NCBI GenBank assembly: GCA_020850355.1
Contig: JADZEX010000016.1
Location: forward strand, 1 to 64,000
From: Fimbriimonadaceae bacterium
Lineage (GTDB): Bacteria; Armatimonadota; UBA10988
Direction of reading: 5' to 3'
Length of the DNA: 64,000 nucleotides
In this document: positions 1-9,242 of the stretch, piece by piece
Layout of the letters: each line of letters begins with the position of its first letter
Position numbering within the stretch: position 1 is the first letter of the stretch
The notes under the pieces: generated by a model
Database searches by the model: none
What the model was told of the DNA's origin: nothing
The model's input: only the letters and a program-made list of their open reading frames with translations
Position numbers and translations under genes: made by a program

Positions 1-577
1 ACTCCAGCGGCCCGCTGGCCAGCCGGTCCAAGATCCGGGCGGCCTGCTGCTGCAGGTTGAAGCGCTCCTCGCGCAGCCGCGGCGCTGGCGGCGGCACGCG
101 CTTCGAGAGTAGCACACTGTACGCCTGCAACAGCGCCGTCAAGCTGACCGCAGCCAGCGGTGGCGGCCCGCTGGGCAGCCCTTCAGCCGGCACCGCAAAC
201 TGCTGTCGGCGGACCAGCGCCAGGTCGTCAAGCAGCCCGGCGGCCTCCTTGTACTGCTGGTACTCCAGCAACAGCTCGACCAGCTCCCGGCGCGGATCCT
301 CGGCCTCGTCGTCGCCAACCGTCGGGGGCCGCGGCAGGACCATCCGCGACTTGATCTGCAGGAGCGTCGCGGCGACCACCAGAAACTCGCCGGTGACGTC
401 GATCTGGTGTTCGCGCAGCCCCGCCAGGGCGGCCAGGAACTGGTCGGTGATCGCCGCGATCGGAATGTCGAGGATGTCGACCTCCTCACGCCGAATCAGG
501 TGCAGCAGCAGGTCGAGCGGACCGGCGAAGGTCGCCAGGTCGACCACGAACCCCCCGAACTCGCGCTCGACCGCCAC
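1..577 (-). CDS. scpA: Segregation and condensation protein A, partial (C-terminus beyond left edge)
   Basis: ScpA is the kleisin subunit that links SMC heads in the bacterial condensin and so acts in chromosome compaction and segregation. The frame reads through 192 codons into the left edge. Its N-terminus has the family signature: a short beta segment (FGGFVVDLATFAGPLDLLLHL), then EEVDILDIPIAAITDQFLAAL and the helix GEFLVVAATLLQIKSRMVLP. The start is probably a GTG two bases after the trpS stop codon, which implies translational coupling; no ATG lies near. It is the last visible gene of an operon with trpS, a site-2 protease, a CCA-type enzyme and a response regulator. The recognition is strong; the exact start is less so. 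Confidence 0.9.
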   Translation of the reverse strand, partial: MAVEREFGGFVVDLATFAGPLDLLLHLIRREEVDILDIPIAAITDQFLAALAGLREHQIDVTGEFLVVAATLLQIKSRMVLPRPPTVGDDEAEDPRRELVELLLEYQQYKEAAGLLDDLALVRRQQFAVPAEGLPSGPPPLAAVSLTALLQAYSVLLSKRVPPPAPRLREERFNLQQQAARILDRLASGPLE

Positions 578-579
578 CG

Positions 580-1566
580 TCAGCGGCGCGGCGGGTCGGC
601 GAACCCGGCCGCCAGCCGGCAGGCGTCGAGCGTCGCCCGAGCCACCAGCCGCGCCCGCGCGGCGCCGTCGCGGAGCACATCCTCGACGTAGTCCAGATCC
701 TGCCGCAACTGCTCGTAGCGCTCGCGGATCGGTGCCAGACCCTCCAGGATCCGCGGCAGCAGACGCTTCTTGCTCTCGCCGTAGCCGATCCGGCCGTGGA
801 CGTAGTCGTCGCGCAGTTCGTCCAGCGCCGCGCCGCCAAACAGTTTGTGCAGCGCAAAGACGTGGCAGGTCTCGGGATCCAGCGGCGTGCCGAGCGGGGT
901 CGAATCGGTGACGATTCGCATCACCTTCTTCTTCAGCGCGCCGTCGGGCTCGAACAGGCCCAAGGTGTTGCCGTAGCTCTTCGACATCTTCCGGCCGTCG
1001 AGCCCGGGCACTCGCGCCACCGCCTGATTGACGCGATGCGCCGGCAGCTTCAGGACCTCGCTGCCACACTGCCGGTTGAACTTCTCGGCCATGTCGCGAG
1101 TCATCTCGATGTGCTGCACCTGGTCTTCGCCAACCGGCACCAGATCGGCCTGGTAGGCCAGGATGTCAGCGGCCATCAGAACCGGGTAGCAGAACAGGCC
1201 CATGCTCACCTCGGCGCCCTCGGCGGACGCCGCCTTGTAAGCATGGGCGCGCTCCAACAGCGCCATCGGTGTGGCGCAACTGAGCAGCCAGGTCAGCTCG
1301 CAGACTTCCGGCACGTCGCTCTGCCGCCACAGCACGGTGCGCTGTGGATCGAGCCCGCAGGCCAGGTACTCCAGCGCAATCTCGCGCGCGTACGACCGCA
1401 GCAGGCCCGCGTCGTGGACCGTCGTGAGGGCGTGAAAGTCGGCAATGAAGATGTAGTTGTCCTCGGTCTCCTGCAACTCGACGAACTGCCGCACCGCGCC
1501 GAACCAGTTGCCGAGGTGCATCATGTCCGCCGAGGGCTTGACGCCCGAGAGGATCCGCTTCGCCAC
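580..1566 (-). CDS. trpS: Tryptophan--tRNA ligase
   Basis: Class I aminoacyl-tRNA synthetase that charges tRNA-Trp in the cytoplasm. The 328-residue length is normal for bacterial TrpS. The HIGH-equivalent is in the N-terminal stretch MMHLGNWFGA, after the typical opening MAKRILSGVKPSADMMHLG. The KMSKS loop is intact at residues 193-197 (GRKMSKSYGN). The internal segments GLFCYPVLMAADILAYQ and PVGEDQVQHIEMTRDMAEKFN are hallmark TrpS sequences that build the tryptophan pocket. It lies 15 bases after the site-2 protease gene and two bases before scpA on the same strand, an arrangement (protease, trpS, scpA) also common in Gram-positive-like genomes. Confidence 0.97.
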   Translation of the reverse strand: MAKRILSGVKPSADMMHLGNWFGAVRQFVELQETEDNYIFIADFHALTTVHDAGLLRSYAREIALEYLACGLDPQRTVLWRQSDVPEVCELTWLLSCATPMALLERAHAYKAASAEGAEVSMGLFCYPVLMAADILAYQADLVPVGEDQVQHIEMTRDMAEKFNRQCGSEVLKLPAHRVNQAVARVPGLDGRKMSKSYGNTLGLFEPDGALKKKVMRIVTDSTPLGTPLDPETCHVFALHKLFGGAALDELRDDYVHGRIGYGESKKRLLPRILEGLAPIRERYEQLRQDLDYVEDVLRDGAARARLVARATLDACRLAAGFADPPRR

Positions 1567-1581
1567 CGCAGGAGTCTCCGT

Positions 1582-2292
1582 TCAGCCAAGTCCGAGGGCC
1601 AACGCCAGCTTCGCCACCGCCAGGTAGATCCAGGCCAGCGGTCCACTGATGAACACCGGCGCCAGCCAGCGGGCGGTCAGCAGCAGGATCAGGAACCCAT
1701 ACTGCTCCAACGAGGCCACGAACCGCGCCGCTCGATAGGGTAGCACACTGACCAGGATCCGGCCGCCATCGAGGGGTGGAATCGGGATCAGGTTGAACAG
1801 CGCCAAGACGACATTGATCCGGAAGTACTCCGCCAGGATGCACCCGAAGGTGCCCGCCAGGCCCAGATCGCCGCGTTCGAAGATGGTCGCTGCGCCGCCC
1901 AACAGGCAGTCCAACAGCGGGGCGCCGGCGAAGCCGCAGGCCAGTAGCAGAGGCAGCGCCAGGGCGGCCTGCAGCAGGTTGCTGACCGGCCCGGCCAGCG
2001 CGATCCGCCACATCGCGGTGAGCGGACGCGGGCAGTTGCCGAGCCGCACGGGCACCGGTTTGGCCCAGCCGAAGCCAACCCCTGAGAGCGCCGCGAGCAC
2101 GAACATCAGCACGCCCGCCGGGTCGAGGTGCACCAGCGGGTTGAGCGACAGGCGCCCTTCCTGCTCCGCGGTCGGGTCGCCCTCGCGCCTGGCCATCCAG
2201 GCGTGGGCGCACTCGTGCACCGTCAGCGCGAACAGGAACAGCGGCAGGATGAAGAGCAGCCGCAGGATGGTGTCGAACGGGTCAGCAGGCAT
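1582..2292 (-). CDS. Site-2 protease family zinc metallopeptidase (M50)
   Basis: An integral-membrane M50 peptidase of the small YwhC/Rv-like type, 236 residues, predicted to cut within or beside the membrane. The zinc-binding HExxH is at residues 26-30 (HECAH) inside the first hydrophobic helix, and the third ligand is Asp175 in PIPPLDGGRI, the NPxDG-equivalent. Several further hydrophobic helices follow. Its start overlaps the last 11 bases of the upstream nucleotidyltransferase gene, and trpS follows 15 bases later, so it is translated in one operon. Its physiological substrate cannot be told from sequence; members of this subgroup next to trpS and scpA are widespread and mostly uncharacterised. 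Confidence 0.92.
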   Translation of the reverse strand: MPADPFDTILRLLFILPLFLFALTVHECAHAWMARREGDPTAEQEGRLSLNPLVHLDPAGVLMFVLAALSGVGFGWAKPVPVRLGNCPRPLTAMWRIALAGPVSNLLQAALALPLLLACGFAGAPLLDCLLGGAATIFERGDLGLAGTFGCILAEYFRINVVLALFNLIPIPPLDGGRILVSVLPYRAARFVASLEQYGFLILLLTARWLAPVFISGPLAWIYLAVAKLALALGLG

Positions 2293-3502
2293 CGGCGTCG
2301 TCCCCGGCCGCCAGGCGGGCCAGCACCCAGGCCCGCTCCTCCTCGCGGCACCTCACTTTACGATCAATCCGCGCGTCGCGCAATCCGGCCAGCAGCCGTC
2401 CCAGCCGCGGACCGGACGGGACGCCCAGCGCCTGCAGCGCGTGCCCATCCAGCTCCGCCCGACTCGGCCAGCCGCCACGCCACCAGGCGGCCAGCGGTCG
2501 CCGCAGCGCCGGTTGCCAGACTGCCAGGGCGACCGCCAACTCGGCGGGCAGGCCCTCGATCCAGCGCAGCAGCGCGCTGCGCGGCGCGGTCGGCAGCGCT
2601 CGGCGGCGCCACGCGGCGGCCTGCTGCAGCGCCGCCGTCAGCGTCAGATCCGGCGTCAGGCGAGCCGCCAACGCCGCGCCGTCGCCGTCGGGCGGCAGGC
2701 CCAGCAGCAGCAGCACCCGCCACGGCGCGACGCCTGCCAGGGCGGCCAGCCGCAGCGCCGCGGCCACCTCGCGCGCAGTCGGCGCCCGGAGGCCGGGCTG
2801 CACCGCTGCCAGCAGCCCCCAGCGCCGCAGACACTGCAGTTGCGCGCCCGCGGCAGGCTCGCTGAGGCAGCGCTGCAGCTCGTGGCGCAGCCGGTCGGGC
2901 GTCAACAGATCGATCCGTCCGGCGGAGACGGCCGTCCGGATCAGCCGGGCGGTGCGGTCGGTCGGCCGCAGCCCAAGCCGCGTGGCGTAGCGCGCGGCGC
3001 GGTAGAGGCGGGTTGGATCGTCGTCGAAGGAGCCGTCGTGGAGCACCCGCAGGCGCCCAGCGCGGAGGTCGGCCAGGCCGCCCCGGGGATCGATTAGCTC
3101 GCCCCACTCGGCTGCGTGCAGCGCCAGCGCCAGGGCGTTGACCGTGAAGTCGCGCCGCGCCAGGTCGGCGGCCAGGTCGGCCGGCTCAACGCGCGGCAGG
3201 GCGGCCGGCGCGTCGTACCACTCGCGGCGGGCTTGCACCAGGTCGAGCTCCTGGCCGTCGGGCCAGGCGACCGTGGCGGTGCCGAAGCGGGTGGCCTTGA
3301 CCACCTGCACCCGCAGGCCGCTCGCCACGGCGCCGACGTCGCCCCGCACGACGACGTCGAGATCCCCCGGTGGGCGGCCCGCCAGCAAGTCGCGGACCGC
3401 GCCGCCGACCAACCAGGCCCCGCCGGCGCAGGCGGCGATCCGACGCAGGCGCTGCGGCCACGGTGGCGGCAGGCTGGCCAGCAGCGCCGCGCCGCAACTC
3501 AC
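2282..3502 (-). CDS. CCA tRNA nucleotidyltransferase / poly(A) polymerase family protein
   Basis: Class II nucleotidyltransferase expected to add or repair the 3' CCA of tRNA. The head domain shows GGAVRDLLAGRPPGDLDVVV, with the catalytic DLD at residues 47-49, followed by RRDFTVNALALAL and the RNA-binding neck motif FDDDPTRLYRAARYATRLG. It is 406 residues and has no recognisable HD phosphohydrolase domain. It starts with GTG in a GTGA overlap with the response-regulator stop codon and ends inside the site-2 protease gene. Sequence alone cannot tell a full CCA-adding enzyme from an A-adding or poly(A) enzyme. The Ala/Arg-rich C-terminal half is typical for the family in GC-rich genomes. Confidence 0.9.
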   Translation of the reverse strand: MSCGAALLASLPPPWPQRLRRIAACAGGAWLVGGAVRDLLAGRPPGDLDVVVRGDVGAVASGLRVQVVKATRFGTATVAWPDGQELDLVQARREWYDAPAALPRVEPADLAADLARRDFTVNALALALHAAEWGELIDPRGGLADLRAGRLRVLHDGSFDDDPTRLYRAARYATRLGLRPTDRTARLIRTAVSAGRIDLLTPDRLRHELQRCLSEPAAGAQLQCLRRWGLLAAVQPGLRAPTAREVAAALRLAALAGVAPWRVLLLLGLPPDGDGAALAARLTPDLTLTAALQQAAAWRRRALPTAPRSALLRWIEGLPAELAVALAVWQPALRRPLAAWWRGGWPSRAELDGHALQALGVPSGPRLGRLLAGLRDARIDRKVRCREEERAWVLARLAAGDDADAC

Positions 3503-3873
3503 GTCGCGCCGCCGAGCGCAGCGTCGACCAGATCGGCCAGTTGGCGAGGGCTGAAGGGTTTGGTGAGGTAGCGGTCGGCACCGACCTGCTTGCCCTGCTC
3601 GACGTCCCGCTCCTGCCCGCGGGCGGTCAGCAGAAAGATCGGCACGCCCGCCAGGGCCGGCTCGGAGCGGATCTGCTGGCAGGCCTCGAAGCCGCTGAGG
3701 TTCGGCATCATCACGTCCAGGAAGATCAACGCTGGCACCTCCGATTTGGCCAGCGCCACCGCGCGGTCGCCGGCTTCGGCGGTGATCACCTCATAGCCGC
3801 GGCGCGAGAGGACGTCTTTCAGCAGGCGGACGATGTGCGGCTCGTCGTCAGCCACCAGGATCTTCTTCGCCAT
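3499..3873 (-). CDS. Single-domain response regulator (CheY-like receiver)
   Basis: A 124-residue stand-alone receiver domain with no output domain. The acidic pocket is Asp9-Asp10, the phospho-acceptor is Asp53 in LIFLDVMMP, the switch Thr is Thr83 and the conserved Lys is Lys105 in LTKPF, so phosphorylation should be intact. I chose the ATG at 3873 because a strong ribosome site (GGGAGG) lies 8 bases before it; a start seven codons upstream is possible but has none. A good promoter lies directly upstream (3895-3924), so this gene heads the operon leading to trpS and scpA. No histidine kinase is nearby, so the partner is unknown. Confidence 0.93.
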   Translation of the reverse strand: MAKKILVADDEPHIVRLLKDVLSRRGYEVITAEAGDRAVALAKSEVPALIFLDVMMPNLSGFEACQQIRSEPALAGVPIFLLTARGQERDVEQGKQVGADRYLTKPFSPRQLADLVDAALGGAT

Positions 3874-3894
3874 GCGGTGCGCCTCCCAGGGCAC

Positions 3895-3924
3895 AGTCTA
3901 CGAGACGCTGCCGCCGGGCGTCAA
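3895..3924 (-). promoter_or_regulatory. Sigma-70-type promoter of the response regulator-scpA operon
   Basis: Reading the minus strand, the -35 box TTGACG lies at 3924-3919 and the -10 box TAGACT at 3900-3895, separated by 18 bases. Transcription would start near 3888, giving a leader of about 15 bases that contains the GGGAGG ribosome site of the response-regulator gene. The spacing and short leader resemble the ftsY promoter in this window. Confidence 0.7.
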
Positions 3925-3954
3925 CGGCTCAGAGTGGCTAGTTCGCGCCTGCGA

Positions 3955-6900
3955 TCAACCGCGTCGCGCCTCCAGGGTGAGGCCGTCGCCGAGGGTCACC
4001 GTCGCCGGCAGGCCGCCCCAGCCGGGGCCCAGGTCGAGCCGGTAGGGCCGCGGCGCGCCGCCCTGACAGCGGATCGTCAGGGTCGTGGCGGTGGCGGTAA
4101 TCGTCAGCACCGTGTCGCGGAAGTGGATCCGGTCCAGCGTCAGGCTCGGCCAATCGCGCGGCAGGCGCGGGTTCAGTGCCAGGCCGTCGGCGCGGGCCTC
4201 CAGGCCGAGGAAACCGTAGAGCACAAGCTGCGGCACCAGCGCGCTCTCGAAGAACTCCTGGTCCATGCCCAGACCGCCGGGCGGGCCACCGCCCTGCAAG
4301 GTGCCGCGACCGCCGACCGCGTAGTAGGCGCGGTACCCGCCGGCGGCGCGGATGTCGGCAAACCAGTCGAGCGTCCGGCGCAGCGCCTGCCAGGCGTTGT
4401 CAGGCCCGGCGGTGGCCAGGCGGGCCGACTGGTCGTGATAGGCAAAGCCCAGCACGGCCCCGCCGTCTTGGACCTGGCCTCCCCAGGGGATCGTCTCAGG
4501 GTTGGACCAGACGAAGGTGTACCAGTCGAGGTTGCGCCGCGTGCTGGCGCGCGGGCCGAACCGCCAGTGGTAGATGTCGGCGCCGGTGGCGGTGTCGCCA
4601 GCCACGGTCCGCTGGCCATCCAGCCAGGCGATGACCTCGCGCGCCTGCGCCGGGCTGGCCAGGCCGTAATGGATCGCCTCGGCATTGACGAAGGTGTAGC
4701 CGTAATCGTGAGCCGTCCCGGCCCGGTCGACGCAGGCCACGAAGCGGCCGGCGGTGGGATTCCAGAAGTGCTGCTGGAACCGCTCGCGGACGGTGGCCGC
4801 CAGCGCCGCCAGGGCGGCCGCGTCGCGCGTGGGGGCGGGCAACCCCCAGGCCGGCTGCCGCGCCACGGCCGCTTCCAGCTCGGCCATCCGGCGGAGGGCA
4901 TCGTAGGTGTAGATCGTCGCCAGGGAGTCGTCGCCGCTGAACGGCAGGAGATCCCAGTAGTTGGCGCCGATGCCGTAGCCGGGACGGACGGTCTTGCTGC
5001 CGTCGGCCGCCAGGTGCAGGCCGCTGCTGCCGTCATGGCCGACCCACGGCAGGCGCACGAAGCCGTGCTGCGGGACGCCGAACTCGGTCAGGGCAAACTC
5101 CAGGGCGGTCCGCATCCGGGCCAGGTTCTGTTGCAGGAACGGCAGGTCACCGGTCCAGCGGAAGTACTCGGTGCAACCGGCGAGGTAGGTCGGGTTGTTG
5201 ACCGGGTGCCGCGTGTCGCAGGCAGTGAGCAGGCCGAGCAGCCGGATCTGCCCGCCGACGGCGCCTGCGAAGCTGAGGCGCAGCCCGCCGATCCGGGTCG
5301 CCGGGTCGACCTGGCGGTAGAGCGGGACGTGCGTGTAGGGTCGGCCCGGCGTGTCGCTGACCAGCGGCAGTGGCAGGCTGCGGGGCGCTGTGAAGCCGGT
5401 CTCCTGCGGCGTCCGCCAGTGCAGCGTCGCGCGGCTCCCGGCAGGCAGCTCCGGGTTCCACTCCAACCGCACGAAGGGCGCCACCTGGCGGTCGATGTCG
5501 AAGGGTGGGGTGGTCAGATTGGCGGTCGGCGCGGTGACCCGCAGCACGAGGCCCTGGACCTTGTCGAGACTGACCACCTCCAGCCCGTCGAGTTGCCAGC
5601 CCTCCAGCTTGGCGGCGCCGACGCGGTAGGCGGTGTGTTCGCTGGCGAACTGCCACATCACACCGCCAGCTTGTGGCGCGGTGGGGAACGGCCAGCCCTC
5701 GCCGTGACCGAAGCCGTGGTGCTGGATGGTGCTGACGTAGCCCTCGCGGTCGATCGGCCGTTGCAGCAGGCTGTCGCGCCAGATCTCGCGGAAACCGCTC
5801 TGCCCCGGTGCAGCGCCCGTCGCGGGCCACAGCGAGCAGGTGCTCAGCCAAGTGTCCCACATCGTCGCCTTCGGGCCGCTGCCGCCGTAATGCAGCCAGT
5901 GCAGTTGGCTCAGCAGCTCGGTGTAACGCTCCTGCCCGGGCACCACGGCTCGCGGGAAGTCGGGCGGCACCAGCCAGGTCAGAAAGCCCTGCGTGTTCCA
6001 CGGGGGGCAGCCGACGGCGCCCTGCGCCGCGGCCGGGGCCCAGCCGGCCTCATCCCCCTGCGGCTGCTGCCAGCCCACGCTGGCCTGCGCGCTAACCCGC
6101 CAGGTCGGCCCGGTCGGCAACGCCTGCAGGGCCCGGCCACCGGCATCGAGCAGCATCAGCGCCGCCGCCAGGCCGGCCGGATTGGCCTGCTGCCCGGCGT
6201 TGACCGCCTCCACCGCCAGCACGTTGCGGCCTGGCTGCAGGTAGGGCGTGCCGTCCATTTCGTACCAGTCGCCAAAGCTCGGCGCGGTGCCGAGGTAGGT
6301 GCCGTTGAGGTACAGGTTGGCGCTGTTGTCGGCCGAGGCGATCACCACCGCCTGCCGCACCGCCGCCAGGTCGGGCACGTCGAAGGTCCGCCGGAACCAG
6401 CGCGTGCCGACCGGCGCCTGGCCGTTGACCAGGTCGGCGGACCAGATCCACTGCACCTGCCGGAAGTCGAACTCGGTGACCGGTCGCCCGGCTGGCCGGG
6501 CGCGGGAGCGGTTGACGCGCACCGCGTCGGCCGGGGCAACGGCGAGCGGTTCGAGTTCGACCTGGTCGATCAGGACCGAGACGCCATCGGCCGGGTCGAC
6601 CTGCCGCAGCTCCAGCCAGAGCTGGCCGTCGCCGGTCACGAAGGGCACCTCGAAGGTTCGCCAGGGCTGCTGGAACTGGCCGCCCGCGTCCACCGCCGGC
6701 ACGCGCTGCGGGCCGAGCAGCGGGGTGCCGTTGAGGCGCACCTCGAGTTGCCCGAAGTTGCCGGGACCGGCCAGATCGGAAGCCCGGCCGTTGGCCCGCA
6801 GCCGCAACCGGTAGCAGCCGTCGCGCTCGAACGGCCCGACCTCCTGGCGCAAGGTGGCGAGGTTCTGCAGGGCCACCACGAAGCGTCCGTCGGGCGTCGC

Positions 6901-7095
6901 GCCGTTGTCGTGGAAGGCGAAGCCCTGCGGATTGCGGGCGACCTCACCGAGGGCCTCCCAGGCGTCGATGCGGTTGCCCTGGCTGACGTACCCGACGCCC
7001 GCCAGCGGGAAGTTGCCAGCTTCAAACGAACCGTTCCGCAGCAGCGGCGGTGCGGCCAGGGCGGTCGCCAGCAGACAGCAGGTCAGCGCGGGCAT
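3955..7095 (-). CDS. Exported multidomain six-hairpin glycosidase
   Basis: A secreted enzyme of 1046 residues probably acting on a plant or microbial polysaccharide. A signal peptide (MPALTCCLLATALAAPP) is followed by a carbohydrate-binding-like beta-sandwich (about residues 20-175, opening LLRNGSFEAGNF). A rhamnosidase-type N-terminal sandwich follows (about 185-300, with ADNSANLYLNGTYLGTAP), then an (alpha/alpha)6 catalytic region around residues 600-950 (TEYFRWTGDLPFLQQNLARM, PGYGIGANYWDLLPFSGDDS) and a closing beta-sandwich. The exact glycoside hydrolase family is unresolved; GH78, GH63 and GH95-like folds all share this layout. The ATG at 7095 follows GGGAG at a good distance. The glycosyltransferase gene lies 60 bases upstream on the same strand. 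Confidence 0.8.
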   Translation of the reverse strand: MPALTCCLLATALAAPPLLRNGSFEAGNFPLAGVGYVSQGNRIDAWEALGEVARNPQGFAFHDNGATPDGRFVVALQNLATLRQEVGPFERDGCYRLRLRANGRASDLAGPGNFGQLEVRLNGTPLLGPQRVPAVDAGGQFQQPWRTFEVPFVTGDGQLWLELRQVDPADGVSVLIDQVELEPLAVAPADAVRVNRSRARPAGRPVTEFDFRQVQWIWSADLVNGQAPVGTRWFRRTFDVPDLAAVRQAVVIASADNSANLYLNGTYLGTAPSFGDWYEMDGTPYLQPGRNVLAVEAVNAGQQANPAGLAAALMLLDAGGRALQALPTGPTWRVSAQASVGWQQPQGDEAGWAPAAAQGAVGCPPWNTQGFLTWLVPPDFPRAVVPGQERYTELLSQLHWLHYGGSGPKATMWDTWLSTCSLWPATGAAPGQSGFREIWRDSLLQRPIDREGYVSTIQHHGFGHGEGWPFPTAPQAGGVMWQFASEHTAYRVGAAKLEGWQLDGLEVVSLDKVQGLVLRVTAPTANLTTPPFDIDRQVAPFVRLEWNPELPAGSRATLHWRTPQETGFTAPRSLPLPLVSDTPGRPYTHVPLYRQVDPATRIGGLRLSFAGAVGGQIRLLGLLTACDTRHPVNNPTYLAGCTEYFRWTGDLPFLQQNLARMRTALEFALTEFGVPQHGFVRLPWVGHDGSSGLHLAADGSKTVRPGYGIGANYWDLLPFSGDDSLATIYTYDALRRMAELEAAVARQPAWGLPAPTRDAAALAALAATVRERFQQHFWNPTAGRFVACVDRAGTAHDYGYTFVNAEAIHYGLASPAQAREVIAWLDGQRTVAGDTATGADIYHWRFGPRASTRRNLDWYTFVWSNPETIPWGGQVQDGGAVLGFAYHDQSARLATAGPDNAWQALRRTLDWFADIRAAGGYRAYYAVGGRGTLQGGGPPGGLGMDQEFFESALVPQLVLYGFLGLEARADGLALNPRLPRDWPSLTLDRIHFRDTVLTITATATTLTIRCQGGAPRPYRLDLGPGWGGLPATVTLGDGLTLEARRG

Positions 7096-7155
7096 GGGGC
7101 TCTCCCGAAGGGTCGGCACGATCTGCCAATACGCCGTGACGGCGTGGAGTCCTGC

Positions 7156-8016
7156 TCAGCGCGCCAGGCTGGCTCGCCACCACCGCCGCCAGCGCCAGCG
7201 GCGCCAGGGCTGCAGCAGCACGGCCCAGGCCGCCGCAGTGGCCGCCGCCGCGCGGTCGCCGGTCGCCGCGGCCCACTCGTGCTGCCGGTCGACATACCCA
7301 TCGAGCAGGTCGGCCAGCCCCAGCGGGCCGTGCCGCAGCAGCTCGCGCCGCAGAATCTGTGCCTGGCAGCGCCGCCCGTGCGGCACCAGGTGGGCCGGCA
7401 GCCCGCCCGCGCGCAGCGTGTAATGAGTCAACGGGGCCGGCTCCACCGCCGGGGCACCGTAGCGGCGGAGCAGCCGCAAGAAGAGGTCCCAGTCCTGGCT
7501 GCGGCGGAGCCGCTCGTCGAAACCCCCGAGGGCCTCGAAGGCGGCGCGGCGGTAAATCACGGTGCTGTGGACCACGGCGTCATCGGTCTGGGCCAGGGCC
7601 CGTGACAGGTTCGCCGGCGGCACGACTCGCTCGGCCGCGGCGCCGGGTCGCTGGCGCCAGAGTCCGGTGCAGCCCCAGGCCGCCGCGCCGAGGCCGGCCA
7701 ACTGCCGGGTCAGCTTGTCCGGCTCCCAGGTGTCGTCGGCGTCGAGGACCGCCAGCCAGGGCGCCCGGCCGAGCCGCACCGCGGTGTTGCGCGCCGCGCC
7801 GGCGCCGCGATTGGTGACGAGTCGGACCGCCGTCAGCCGCGGCTCCTGGCGGGCCAGGGCGGCCGCCACCCGCGGCGTGGCGTCGGTTGAGGCGTCGTCG
7901 ACCAGCCAGATCCGCCAGGCGGGGCAGCTCTGGGCCTGCACCGACGCCACCGCCCGCGGCAGCGTGGCGGCGGCCTGGTGGGCGGCGATGATCACATCGA
8001 CCAGCGGCGGGTCCAC
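7156..8016 (-). CDS. Family 2 glycosyltransferase
   Basis: A GT-A fold inverting glycosyltransferase of 286 residues, expected to move a sugar from a nucleotide sugar to a cell-surface glycan. Residues 7-20 carry the start of the fold (VDVIIAAHQAAATL), WLVDDASTDAT forms the nucleotide pocket, and the metal-binding DxD appears as VLDADDTWEPDKL. The acceptor-side segment GGFDERLRRSQDWDLFLRLL contains the typical ED/QDWD signature. It starts with GTG after an AGGAG site and is divergent from the M20 peptidase gene. The C-terminus is Trp/Arg-rich and has no clear membrane helix. Acceptor and donor cannot be inferred. Confidence 0.9.
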   Translation of the reverse strand: MDPPLVDVIIAAHQAAATLPRAVASVQAQSCPAWRIWLVDDASTDATPRVAAALARQEPRLTAVRLVTNRGAGAARNTAVRLGRAPWLAVLDADDTWEPDKLTRQLAGLGAAAWGCTGLWRQRPGAAAERVVPPANLSRALAQTDDAVVHSTVIYRRAAFEALGGFDERLRRSQDWDLFLRLLRRYGAPAVEPAPLTHYTLRAGGLPAHLVPHGRRCQAQILRRELLRHGPLGLADLLDGYVDRQHEWAAATGDRAAAATAAAWAVLLQPWRRWRWRRWWRASLAR

Positions 8017-8114
8017 AGCGGCTCCTGCCGGGCCTACTTCCCGCCGACCGGCCGCAGCCCTGCCGCAGGATCCCCCACCGCGCTGCCGAATCCGCGTCGT
8101 CGGAGCCGAGAACG

Positions 8115-9242
8115 ATGCCGCTTGACGCTGACCGGGTCCGTGAGACCCTGCTGCACCTGCTGCGGACGCCGTCCTTCAGCGGCCAGGAGGGCGCCATCGC
8201 CGCCTGGGTCACCGCCCGCCTGGAAGAGCTCGGTTGCACCGTCGAGCGGGACGCCGCCGGGGCGACCTTCGGAGGCGAGTGCGGCAACGTGATCGCCCGG
8301 CTGCCGGGCACCGTCGCCGCGGCGCCCATCTTCCTCAACGCCCACCTCGACACGGTGCAGCCGACCACCGGTCTCGAACCGCAGGTGGTTGACGGCCTCG
8401 TGGTCAGCGGCGGCGACACGATTCTGGGAGCCGATGACAAGGCCGGGGTGACCGCGATTCTGGAGGGCGTCGCCGCCGTGGTCGCCGCCGGCACGCCCCG
8501 GCCGCCACTGGAGATCGTCTTCACCGTCGGCGAAGAGACCGGCCTGCACGGCGCGCGGGCCCTCGACCTCAGTGCGCTGCAGGCGACCTGTGGCTTCGTT
8601 TTCGACAGCGGCACGCCCATCGGCGAGCTGACTATCTCGGCGCCGACGCAGGCCAGTCAGCGGATCGTCCTGACCGGTCGCGCGGCCCACGCCGGGGTCG
8701 AGCCGGAGCTTGGAATCAACGCTATCGCCTGCGCCGCCGCGGCCATCGCAGCGTGCCGCCAGGGCCGGCTCGATGCCGAGACGACCGCCAACATCGGCGT
8801 CATCGAAGGCGGCCAGGCGACCAATATCGTGCCCGAGGTCTGCCGCCTGCGCAGCGAGGTGCGCAGCCGCGACCAGGGCAAGCTGGAAGCGCAGGTGGCG
8901 CACTTCCAGGAGACCTTCCAGCGGGTCGCCGACGAGTTTGGCTGCGCGCTGGAGTTCAGCAGCCGCGAGGCCTATCGGGGCTTCCGGATCGACCTCGCCG
9001 AACCGGTGGCGCGACTGGCGGCCGCGGCGGTCAGGGCCGCTGGACTGCAGCCCTCGTGGGCCGAGGGCGGTGGCGGCAGCGACGCCAACGTCTTCAACGC
9101 CGGCGGCAAGCGGTGCATTCTGCTGGCCTGTGGCGAGCGCGACCCGCACACGCTGCGGGAGAGCTGTGCGCTGGCCGACGTGGTGGCCGCAGCCGAGGTG
9201 GTCGCGGCCTTGCTGGGTGTCGCGGCGGGAGAGCGGGTATGA
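8115..9242 (+). CDS. M20 family metallopeptidase, peptidase T-like
   Basis: A cytoplasmic zinc aminopeptidase-like enzyme of 375 residues. The metal-binding residues are visible in NAHLDTV, GADDKAGV, the catalytic EETG loop and the late GGGSDANVF segment, all in the PepT-like order. The lid or dimerisation domain is the middle section (QRIVLTGRAAHAGVEPELG). The start ATG follows GGAG at about eight bases. Its stop overlaps the start of the SAM hydrolase gene (ATGA), so the two are coupled. Members are usually annotated as peptidase T-like proteins (YqjE/PepT2); the actual substrate, a tripeptide or an acylated amino acid, is not known. Confidence 0.92.
   Translation: MPLDADRVRETLLHLLRTPSFSGQEGAIAAWVTARLEELGCTVERDAAGATFGGECGNVIARLPGTVAAAPIFLNAHLDTVQPTTGLEPQVVDGLVVSGGDTILGADDKAGVTAILEGVAAVVAAGTPRPPLEIVFTVGEETGLHGARALDLSALQATCGFVFDSGTPIGELTISAPTQASQRIVLTGRAAHAGVEPELGINAIACAAAAIAACRQGRLDAETTANIGVIEGGQATNIVPEVCRLRSEVRSRDQGKLEAQVAHFQETFQRVADEFGCALEFSSREAYRGFRIDLAEPVARLAAAAVRAAGLQPSWAEGGGGSDANVFNAGGKRCILLACGERDPHTLRESCALADVVAAAEVVAALLGVAAGERV

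Noticed and set aside
3370-7605. A 1411-codon open frame on the plus strand
   Set aside because: It is antisense to the signal-peptide-bearing glycosidase and its neighbours, has no recognisable motif and arises from the high GC content, which removes stop codons.
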